Below, in pieces: positions 9,720 to 16,986 of a DNA stretch of 34,720 nucleotides. The notes beneath the pieces were generated by a model. The model saw only the letters and a list, made by a program, of their open reading frames with translations, did not search any database and was not told the origin of the DNA. The stretch is from Verrucomicrobiales bacterium (GTDB taxonomy: Bacteria > Verrucomicrobiota > Verrucomicrobiia > Limisphaerales > CAIMTB01), in the NCBI GenBank assembly GCA_020845805.1, contig JADLFD010000175.1:1-34720 (forward strand). The letters are read 5' to 3'. Numbering within the stretch: position 1 is the stretch's first letter; each line of letters begins with the position of its first letter. Both the position numbers and the translations under genes were made by a program.

Positions 9720-12695
9720 ATGCGCTTCCCCACTCGCCTGGATTGGCTTCGTGTCGTCGCTACTGCTGCCTTTCTCCTCCCCGCCGTGCCAGGCGTCCTT
9801 TCCGGCGCGGACGCCGCGGAGGGCGACCCCAAGCCCGACTTCCCGCCCCACACCGAGGTGCTCAAGGACTTCGAGCAGGTGGTCTCCTCCATCGATCGCG
9901 CCCCGAGCCTGCTCCAGATCTGGGTACGGCGTAAGGACAACCAGATGCTGGCGGTGTTTCCCGAGAAGTTCGCCGAGAAGAAGTTTTTCATCGCGCTGAC
10001 GGTGGCCAGCGGAGAGAGGTACGCCGGCCTTCAAGCCGGTGACATGTACGTCTATTGGCGCCGTGTGGACAAGCGCATGGTGCTCGTCGCACCGCAATTG
10101 GATGTCCGCTCCACCGGCGAAGCCGAGTCGCGCGCCAGTGTGCAACGGCTGTTCACAGACCGCGTGATCGTCGATGTCCCCATCCTCGCGCTCGTCCCGG
10201 GGCAGGGCCCGGTCATCGACATGGACGGCCTGTTGGTGGGCGAAGCCGCAAAATTCTTCGGCGGCATGGTCGGGAGCGCGAAGACGCAATTGGCCACGAT
10301 CAAGACGGCCAAGGCGTTTCCCGGCAATGTCGAGCTGGCCTTCGAACTGCCCATGGCCAACGGGATCCTCAAGTCGCTCCACTACTCCATCAGCGAGATC
10401 ACGCCGAACCCGGCGTACCGGACACGTCTCGCGGATGAACGCGTCGGTTACTTCACCACCAGCTTCAGCGACCTCGGGAAATACCAGGCCGAGGAGGACC
10501 AGGTTCGCTACGTGAACCGCTGGCACCTCGAGAAAGCGGATCCGAACATCAAAGTCAGCCCGCCCAAGACGCCCATCACGTTCTACGTCGAGTCCACCAC
10601 GCCCATCCGCTACCGCCGCTGGGTGCGCGAAGGCGTGCTGATGTGGAACAAGGCGTTCGAGAAGGTCGGCTTCGCCAACGCGATCGAGGTCTATTACCAG
10701 GACGCCGCGACCGGAACCCACATGGAGAAGGATCCGGAGGATGTCCGCTACAATTTCGTGCGCTGGCTCAACAACAACGTGGGCACCGCCATCGGTCCCA
10801 GCCGCGTCGACCCGCTCACGGGCCAGATTCTCGACGCCGACATCATCCTGACGGACGGCTGGATCCGGCACTACTGGCGCCAGTTCAATGAGGTGATTCC
10901 CACGCTGGCCCTCGAAGGCATGAGCCCGTCCACGCTGGCCTGGCTGCAGCAGCGCCCCCAGTGGGATCCGCGCGTCCGGCTCGCACCTCCCTCCAATCGC
11001 GGCGCCGTCATCGCCTCGCTGCTCGCCCGTGGCGCCCTCCCCTACGGCGGCCATCCCATGGCCTCGGTCGATCCCACGCTGGTCGGCAACAACGACTACG
11101 ACGGCTTGGTGGGGCGCACCAGTCAGTTCAACGGACTTTGCCGCGCCGCGGAATGCCGGGCCCTGGATCTCGCCGCCATGCGCTTCTCCTTCGAGTTGTT
11201 CGCCGATGCCCTTATCGCCGAGTCAGCCCCCGCCGCCAAGAAGGAGGACGACAAGGAGAAGGAGAAGGACCAAGGCCAAACCAATCAGGTCGACCAAGCC
11301 AAGGGCGCAGCCCCCAAGAAGGAGGAGAAGAAGGGCGAGGATCCCAAGGATCTCCTGGATGGTGTGCCGGAATGGTTCGTCGGCCCGCTCATTGCGGATC
11401 TCGTAGCCCACGAGGTCGGGCACACGCTCGGCCTGCGCCATAATTTCAAAGCCTCGAGCATCTACTCGCTCGAGAAGATCAACAGCGCCGAAATCAAGGG
11501 GAAGAAACCCTTCGCCGGCTCCGTGATGGACTACCTGCCCGTGAATATCTACCAGTGGGAGGACCGCGAAAAGCAGGGCGACTACGGTATGATCGACATT
11601 GGGCCCTATGACCACTGGGCCATCGAGTACGGCTACTCGCTGGGCGACAAACCAGAGGATCTCAAGGCCATCCTCAAGCGCGCGTCCGAACCCGAACTCC
11701 AGTTCGCCACGGACGAGGATACCATGGGCCCCGATCCGCTGGCCCGACGCTACGATTTTGCCGCCGACCCTCTCGCCTACGCCCGCCGCCAGATGGAGCT
11801 CGCGCATCACCAACGCGGCCGGTTGCTGGACAAGTTCGTGAAGGACGGACAGAGCTGGTCGCGCGCACGGCAGGGCTACGAGATGACCCTCGCCCTCCAG
11901 ACCCGAGCCCTCAGCATCATGTCGGGCTGGCTAGGCGGCGCGTTCGTTAACCGCGACAAGAAAGGCGACCCCGGCAATCGCGCTCCCATCGAGGTCATCC
12001 CGGTGGCGCGCCAGCGCGAAGCCCTGACCTTCATCCTGGAAACAGCGTTTCGGGACAACGCCTACGGCCTCAATCCCGAGCTGCTGCGCCGCATGACGAT
12101 CGACAAGTGGCTGGACGATTGGGTCCGTGCCTTCGAGGACCCCACCTGGCCGGTGCACGATCGCATCATGGGCATTCAGGCCCTCGTCCTCACCCGCCTC
12201 CTTAACCCAGGGACCCTGGGCCGCGTCTATGACAACGAGTTCCTCGTTCCCGCCAAGGAGGACGCCGTCACGCTTCCCGAGGTGCTGCGCGCCGTGGATT
12301 CGGAGATCTGGTCGGAACTCGATCGCAACGGCGGCACGTTCTCGGATCGTGAACCGCTGATCTCCAGCCTGCGCCGCAATCTCCAACGCGAACACGTCGA
12401 ACGCCTCATCGACCTCAGCATGCCGGCGTCCTGGGGACAGGCCTCACACAAGCCGATCTCCACCCTCGCCCTCCTGCAATTGCGCCAGCTGAGCGAGCGC
12501 ATCGGCAAAACCACGGAATCACGCAAGGAAGCGAACGCTCTGGATGCCTACTCGCGCGCGCACCTCACTGAAGCCAAACTGCGTATCGACAAGGCCCTGG
12601 ACGCGGGCTACGTGCTCAACGCGGGCGGACTGGGCGGCGGTGGAATCCAATACCTGATCCTCGGCCAGACCAACGCCATCCCGACGGCACGGTAG
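9720..12695 (+). CDS. Secreted zinc metalloprotease, DUF5117/DUF4953 type (metzincin motif)
   Basis: A 991-residue protein from ATG 9720. That start places a signal peptide at residues 1-35 ('VVATAAFLLPAVPGVLSG'); the track's 83 extra residues run into the divergent gene. The N-terminal half matches the DUF5118/DUF5117 style of large bacterial zinc-dependent metalloproteases. The catalytic motif HEVGHTLGLRH (about 564-574) is a full HEXXHXXGXXH with three zinc-binding histidines, and 'SVMDY' at about 601-605 is the metzincin Met-turn. A charged Lys/Glu-rich insert (about 503-545) precedes the active site, probably a flexible surface loop. Likely periplasmic or extracellular. Family substrates are unknown to me. 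Convergent with folK, 44 bases between stops. Confidence 0.9.
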   Translation: MRFPTRLDWLRVVATAAFLLPAVPGVLSGADAAEGDPKPDFPPHTEVLKDFEQVVSSIDRAPSLLQIWVRRKDNQMLAVFPEKFAEKKFFIALTVASGERYAGLQAGDMYVYWRRVDKRMVLVAPQLDVRSTGEAESRASVQRLFTDRVIVDVPILALVPGQGPVIDMDGLLVGEAAKFFGGMVGSAKTQLATIKTAKAFPGNVELAFELPMANGILKSLHYSISEITPNPAYRTRLADERVGYFTTSFSDLGKYQAEEDQVRYVNRWHLEKADPNIKVSPPKTPITFYVESTTPIRYRRWVREGVLMWNKAFEKVGFANAIEVYYQDAATGTHMEKDPEDVRYNFVRWLNNNVGTAIGPSRVDPLTGQILDADIILTDGWIRHYWRQFNEVIPTLALEGMSPSTLAWLQQRPQWDPRVRLAPPSNRGAVIASLLARGALPYGGHPMASVDPTLVGNNDYDGLVGRTSQFNGLCRAAECRALDLAAMRFSFELFADALIAESAPAAKKEDDKEKEKDQGQTNQVDQAKGAAPKKEEKKGEDPKDLLDGVPEWFVGPLIADLVAHEVGHTLGLRHNFKASSIYSLEKINSAEIKGKKPFAGSVMDYLPVNIYQWEDREKQGDYGMIDIGPYDHWAIEYGYSLGDKPEDLKAILKRASEPELQFATDEDTMGPDPLARRYDFAADPLAYARRQMELAHHQRGRLLDKFVKDGQSWSRARQGYEMTLALQTRALSIMSGWLGGAFVNRDKKGDPGNRAPIEVIPVARQREALTFILETAFRDNAYGLNPELLRRMTIDKWLDDWVRAFEDPTWPVHDRIMGIQALVLTRLLNPGTLGRVYDNEFLVPAKEDAVTLPEVLRAVDSEIWSELDRNGGTFSDREPLISSLRRNLQREHVERLIDLSMPASWGQASHKPISTLALLQLRQLSERIGKTTESRKEANALDAYSRAHLTEAKLRIDKALDAGYVLNAGGLGGGGIQYLILGQTNAIPTAR

Positions 12696-12739
12696 GCTCC
12701 CTGCGACACCCACGGCGCTCGAACGTATCGTCCGTGCGG

Positions 12740-13270
12740 TCAGGACGGGACGGCCATCGGCCCGATCCGGCTGAACTCCGGGTCGGGGACAACCTTCGCC
12801 AGGCATTCCCGCGCCGTCCCGGCCCAGCCCGGGGCCCGGAAGTCCGGCAGAATCTCGGCCAGTGGCTCCATCACAAACCTCCGGGAGACCGCGCGAGGAT
12901 GGGGCAAGGTCAGCCGTGCCGAGGCGCGCGTTTCCTCCCCAAAGGCGATCAGGTCCAGATCCAACGCGCGGGCTTCGTTGTGGACGCGTTTGGGCGCGCG
13001 GCCCAGATCGCGCTCCAACTGTTGCAAGGCGTCGAGCAACGTTTCCGGCGCCCATCCGGGCTGGATGCGGAAGCCCACCACGGCGTTCACGAACCGCGGG
13101 GTGCTCGGCGGACAGTCCTGCGGCGTCGAGGACCAAAGCGACGAGGTGCGGAAATCAAACGCCGCCCACGCCTGCAGGCGCGCCACCGCCCGGCGGATCC
13201 GACCCTCGGGGTCTTCGAGGTTGGCCCCCACCGCCACCACCACCCAGTCGCCGCCCGACGTCGCCGTCAC
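12740..13270 (-). CDS. folK: 2-amino-4-hydroxy-6-hydroxymethyldihydropteridine pyrophosphokinase (HPPK)
   Basis: Transfers pyrophosphate from ATP to the pterin alcohol in folate synthesis; cytoplasmic. Read from GTG 13270 the protein is 176 residues, close to the usual ~160. Visible motifs: 'VAVGANL' near the N-terminus, the HPPK signature 'EARALDLDLIAFG' with the Mg-binding aspartates D104 and D106, and 'LPHPRAVSRRFVMEPLAEI' (123-141). The GTG overlaps the upstream stop as GTGA (four bases), which decides the start against the ATG at 13390 given by the track and implies translational coupling with the coiled-coil gene. No other folate genes are in the window. The last ~15 residues ('DPEFSRIGPMAVPS') are not a recognised family feature. 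Confidence 0.92.
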   Translation of the reverse strand: MTATSGGDWVVVAVGANLEDPEGRIRRAVARLQAWAAFDFRTSSLWSSTPQDCPPSTPRFVNAVVGFRIQPGWAPETLLDALQQLERDLGRAPKRVHNEARALDLDLIAFGEETRASARLTLPHPRAVSRRFVMEPLAEILPDFRAPGWAGTARECLAKVVPDPEFSRIGPMAVPS

Positions 13271-14634
13271 GGCGGGGGCGGGGTGAAGGCCTGCTGCGGG
13301 GTCCCCTCGGCACCCGGCGGTAGAGGAGGCGGGATGATGGGGATTCCCGACTCTCCCAGGTCGATCGGCGCGGTCAGCGACTCGAGCCACGACCCGCCGT
13401 TCTGGCGGTAGGCGTCGAGCAACGGTTCTCCGAGCACGTCGACGATCGACGATTGGGTGGTCTCGCGAATGGCTTCCAGCGCGCGCACCTTCTGATCCAC
13501 CGTGAGCAGCGGGTTGGCACGCACGCGGTCGGTCTGCACCTCCACCGCCGCCCGCATGTCCCAGACCTGGCCGGCCACCTCGGTCGGCACCTGGTGCCCC
13601 AGCGCCAACGAATACAGGGTCTGATAATCCGGGTCGCGTGCGCGCTGGTACTCCTTGAAGCGCTGCTCGCCCAGGGCCTGGCGCACGTTCTGCTGCTGCT
13701 CTTGTTCCAACGCCTCGAGCTTCTCGCCACGCTGGGGATCGTCCGCCGCTGCAGCCAGGGCCGAGGCCTGTCTCTCGCCTTCGCGCTGCAGTCGGAACAG
13801 CGTCTCAAACTCCTCGCGCGTGGAGGAAAAACCCCGCAGTTGCTCGCGAAGCTCGTCCGCCATCGGGCTCGATCGCAGTTCGTACTGCTCCCGTTCCTCC
13901 GGGGTCAGAGACTTGGCAAAGGTGTCCTCGAGCGCGCGCTCGGCGGCTTCCAGAAACGACTGGCGCTCACTGGGAGTGGGTAACCCACGCGCCTCTTCCT
14001 CCGCCTGGCGATAGCGGGCCAAGGCCGCGGCCACGGTTTCGCGCTTGGCGGGATCCAGAAACTGGAGCGCGCGATCGTGCACCGCTTCGGCACGGAGTTC
14101 CTCCAGCTCCGCCGTGATCGCGGAGGTGCCGAGAAGCGTGGCAAGGAGTCGGCGGCGCTCCTGCTCCAATTCCGCCAGGATTTGCTCCCGCTCCAGGTCC
14201 TCGGCGTTCGCCCCCGCACCACCGGCCTTGGCTTCGTCCGGCGATCGCCAGAACTCCCAGTCTTTACCCGTCGGCTGCAGCGCACGTCGCTTCTCGCGAA
14301 AGAGCTTGTCGATGTCCGCTCGGATGATGTCTCGGATGGTCTCCTCGGGGCATCGAATCCGACGCAAGTTGGCGACGTAGGTCGCGTAGTCCTCGGACTC
14401 CACCGTCCGCCAGTCGAGTTCGACGGTCTGATTGCGGATCTGGATGGGGGGAAGCTGCTGCAGCCGCAGCCGCACCGGTCGCGCGCTGGTTGAACCGGTC
14501 ATCTCCGGAGCCGGCAGCTCCGCGCCCTCCATCTGGCGGTGCGCCTCCCGGAGTTGGCGCGCCTGGTAGACCGTCAGGCCAAGCAGTCCGATCACCACCC
14601 CGGACTGCGCCGCGATGATAAAGCGGGACCTCAT
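13267..14634 (-). CDS. Membrane-anchored coiled-coil protein, unknown function
   Basis: A 455-residue protein. Residues 1-25 form one N-terminal membrane segment ('FIIAAQSGVVIGLLGLTVY'), probably an uncleaved anchor. A motif follows near residues 80-115 ('YVANLRRIRCPEETIRDII'), a pattern I associate with uncharacterised verrucomicrobial proteins. Most of the rest is highly charged alpha-helix rich in Glu, Arg, Leu and Ala (about 130-380), likely coiled coil in the periplasm. The C-terminus is Pro-rich ('IPIIPPPLPP' and a terminal 'TPPPP'). No catalytic motif is seen. The stop overlaps folK's GTG by four bases. The link to folate synthesis is probably only transcriptional. No function can be assigned. 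Confidence 0.75.
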   Translation of the reverse strand: MRSRFIIAAQSGVVIGLLGLTVYQARQLREAHRQMEGAELPAPEMTGSTSARPVRLRLQQLPPIQIRNQTVELDWRTVESEDYATYVANLRRIRCPEETIRDIIRADIDKLFREKRRALQPTGKDWEFWRSPDEAKAGGAGANAEDLEREQILAELEQERRRLLATLLGTSAITAELEELRAEAVHDRALQFLDPAKRETVAAALARYRQAEEEARGLPTPSERQSFLEAAERALEDTFAKSLTPEEREQYELRSSPMADELREQLRGFSSTREEFETLFRLQREGERQASALAAAADDPQRGEKLEALEQEQQQNVRQALGEQRFKEYQRARDPDYQTLYSLALGHQVPTEVAGQVWDMRAAVEVQTDRVRANPLLTVDQKVRALEAIRETTQSSIVDVLGEPLLDAYRQNGGSWLESLTAPIDLGESGIPIIPPPLPPGAEGTPQQAFTPPPP

Positions 14635-14679
14635 GTCGCCGCGAAGGTTAGGGCTCTGCGTGCGGGAATCAACGGGGTT

Positions 14680-15678
14680 CTATCCCGGGACCTCTGCGGC
14701 GGGCAGCACGGTCGGGAATCGATCCTTGCGCGCGGCCTTCCACAACTCCGGATGCGCACGCTTCGTCAGTGTCAGTTCCCCCAGGCACGAGGCCTGACAG
14801 GCGATCAGGCGTACGTCGGCCTTGTGCAACTCGGGACGGCCCAGAACGCGGATCTCCGGTGTAACGACGGAGGTCGGCGGCACGGCGCGACGATCCAGCA
14901 CGAGGTAACTCAAAGGCAGGCTCCGTAAGTCGATCCCCAGGAAATGTGCGAACCGTCCCCAGAACGGATCAGTGAAGACGCCCGCGGGCGGGGACGCGAA
15001 ATGATGGCACCAGTGCCGCTCGTTGCCGGGGCTCAGAATGCCGCACGCACCCCCATGAGGGCAGGGGGACACGATCCGAAAGGTGGCACGGAGTCGCTCG
15101 CGGATGGCGATGAGCGCCAGGCTCGCCTCGTAGGTGCCGGGTTCCACCCAGATCACTGAGGTCGCCGTCGCCAGCTGTGCCAGGAGTTCGTCGACCTGTG
15201 AGGGTTCCAACTCGGTGAGGACGTGGCTCACCAGCACCACGGCCGGTCCCTCTCCCCACCCCACGCCGCTGCGCGTTCCCGGAAACCGCGCCGCCAGCCG
15301 CTGGGCGGCAAATCGCACGGCCAGGGGCGAACGGTCCAGGAACCGCACTTCCTCCACCCCTGCTGTGCCGAACAGGTCCAAGACCGCGCGCGTGGCAATC
15401 CCGGAGCCACAGCCCCAGTCCACCAGAACCCCTGGGGGCAGGGTCCAGCCCAGGCGCTGCAAGTCCTGCAGGACGAAATCCCATTTCCACCCAATGCGCT
15501 GAGCGAAGGTGGCGTCGTATTGGGCGAGGTCCTGCATGCCGCGCCAGTAGTCCTGCCGACCCGCCGTGCCGTCGAGAAACCCACGCCGTAGACGCTCCAG
15601 GCAAAGCCAGTCCGGAACCAGATCGCTTCCGGCCGGAGCCGGGTTGGCCACACCACGAGAAACAGGCACGGCTTTCAT
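14680..15678 (-). CDS. Rsm22/METTL17-like ribosomal small-subunit methyltransferase-like protein
   Basis: A 332-residue protein of the Rsm22 family, known from mitoribosome small-subunit assembly (yeast Rsm22, human METTL17), with bacterial homologues. Seen: the SAM-binding start 'LVDWGCGSGIATRA' (about 85-98), 'VSHVLTEL' (150-157), then the cysteine motif 'CPHGGAC' (C206, C212) with C224 in 'HWCHHF', and later C294/C298. In METTL17 comparable cysteines bind a 4Fe-4S cluster, so this protein may do so too (inference). Its ATG overlaps the upstream methyltransferase stop by four bases (ATGA), so the two are coupled. The true substrate is unknown; rRNA or ribosome assembly is most likely. Confidence 0.8.
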   Translation of the reverse strand: MKAVPVSRGVANPAPAGSDLVPDWLCLERLRRGFLDGTAGRQDYWRGMQDLAQYDATFAQRIGWKWDFVLQDLQRLGWTLPPGVLVDWGCGSGIATRAVLDLFGTAGVEEVRFLDRSPLAVRFAAQRLAARFPGTRSGVGWGEGPAVVLVSHVLTELEPSQVDELLAQLATATSVIWVEPGTYEASLALIAIRERLRATFRIVSPCPHGGACGILSPGNERHWCHHFASPPAGVFTDPFWGRFAHFLGIDLRSLPLSYLVLDRRAVPPTSVVTPEIRVLGRPELHKADVRLIACQASCLGELTLTKRAHPELWKAARKDRFPTVLPAAEVPG

Positions 15679-16892
15679 CGGGTCAACAGGCAGTCCATAG
15701 CGTGGTTTCCCACACCGAACTGTTCACGCAAGGCATTCAACGACTGGCGGACCGCGTCATCGGCAAACGGCCGCCGTGAGGGATCGCGCACCGCAGCCAG
15801 CAGCAGGTTCTTCGGAGTGTGCTCGGGGTCGACGAACTCGATGGCGCGCACACGATACCCCGCCCACTCCAGGTGGAGCGCGCGCAACCCGTCGGTGAGC
15901 CAGTCCGCGAAGCGCGTGGCGAGGAGCCCATGCCGGAACAAGGTGCCCAACGCGCCGTCGGCACGGAGTTGCGGTCGAAGCTGCTGATGACAGCAGGGCG
16001 CCACGACGATCACACGTGCGCCGGCGTGAATGCCTCGCAGCAACGCCTCGTCCGTCGCGGTATCGCAGGCATGCAAGGCCAGGAGCAGGTCGATCCGGGG
16101 CAAGGCCACTTCCGCGATGGTCCCGGCTTCGAACCTCAATCCGTCACACCCCAGTCGGGTGGCCAGCTCCTGCGCGGTGCGCGCCAATCCTGGCTGCGCC
16201 TCCACACCCACCATCTCCACCTTCAAACCGCGCTGTCTTCGCAACACCTGCCACGCTGCGAACGTAAGCGCGCCGCGACCGCATCCCATGTCCACGGCAT
16301 GGAGTTCCTCGGTGGCAGCGAATCCGGCGTCATCCAGTTGGTGTCCGAGGATCTCGGCGAAGCGGAGCAACTGCTGGTGCTTGTGCCGGCGCGAGGGCAG
16401 GGGGGTGCCCGCGTCGTCGACCAGCCCCAACCCCTTCAACCAATCCGCCGCCGAGGGCTCCAGGGCCGTGGCCTTGTCGCGATCATGATTCCTCGCCGGG
16501 ATCTCCCGTGTCCGCGCACGGTGGCGGAGCAGACGCTCCGCTCCACGGCGACCGCCCGCTCCCTGCCATTGCCAGTCCCCGCGAGTGGTTTCCAACAGAG
16601 CCGAAGCGAACCGACTCTCGAGGGCCGTCTCGAGCCACGGCAGGACCTCCGCCGGTGCGAGGTTTCGGGTCAGGTCCCGCCGCTCCTCATGGGTCACCAC
16701 CGACAACACACGCACACCGCGCAGCTCCACGACCCGCGCCGTCTCCCGCCGCGCTGCACCCGCGCCGTCGCGCGGGCTCGAGAGCACCAGGCGCACCAAG
16801 GTGTCGGCCATCAGACTCTCCTGTGCCCGATCGAGAAACTGTCGGCGAGGCTCAGGCCGCGGCGAAGCCGGGGTGGGCGTGGCCTCGTTCAT
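15675..16892 (-). CDS. SAM-dependent methyltransferase, METTL25-like (PF13679 type)
   Basis: Read from ATG 16892 (405 residues). The track instead begins at a GTG at 16931, 39 bases upstream, which is possible but brings it close to the hairpin behind htpG. An N-terminal region of ~150 residues carries no recognised motif. The methyltransferase core follows: 'HAVDMGCGRGALTF' (motif I, about 198-211), 'LALHACDTATDEAL' (271-284) and 'VAPCCHQQL' (297-305). The HACDTATD and APCCH pairing is typical of the METTL25/Methyltransf_32 group, many of which act on RNA or ribosomal proteins. The stop overlaps the start of the Rsm22-like gene (ATGA), suggesting two modification enzymes made in fixed ratio. 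Substrate unknown. Confidence 0.8.
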   Translation of the reverse strand: MNEATPTPASPRPEPRRQFLDRAQESLMADTLVRLVLSSPRDGAGAARRETARVVELRGVRVLSVVTHEERRDLTRNLAPAEVLPWLETALESRFASALLETTRGDWQWQGAGGRRGAERLLRHRARTREIPARNHDRDKATALEPSAADWLKGLGLVDDAGTPLPSRRHKHQQLLRFAEILGHQLDDAGFAATEELHAVDMGCGRGALTFAAWQVLRRQRGLKVEMVGVEAQPGLARTAQELATRLGCDGLRFEAGTIAEVALPRIDLLLALHACDTATDEALLRGIHAGARVIVVAPCCHQQLRPQLRADGALGTLFRHGLLATRFADWLTDGLRALHLEWAGYRVRAIEFVDPEHTPKNLLLAAVRDPSRRPFADDAVRQSLNALREQFGVGNHAMDCLLTR

Positions 16893-16940
16893 GCCCGCCC
16901 CCGTGGGATTCGCCTCTTCACCCCCACACACGCGGCGCGT

Positions 16941-16961
16941 GCACCCAAGACCTTTGGGTGC
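16941..16961 (-). terminator. Hairpin downstream of htpG
   Basis: A perfect 8-bp inverted repeat, gcacccaa / ttgggtgc, with a five-base loop starts about 25 bases after the htpG stop on the minus strand. No T-run follows, so it is not a classical intrinsic terminator; it may still end transcription or stabilise the htpG 3' end. It also sits 50 bases before the chosen start of the next gene. Confidence 0.55.
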
Positions 16962-16986
16962 GGCGTCCCGAGGTGGCGGGATCCGA

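Noticed and set aside
8390-9934. Plus-strand ORF of 514 residues
   Set aside because: Antisense shadow of the CotH gene running into the metalloprotease start; composition typical of high-GC shadow frames.
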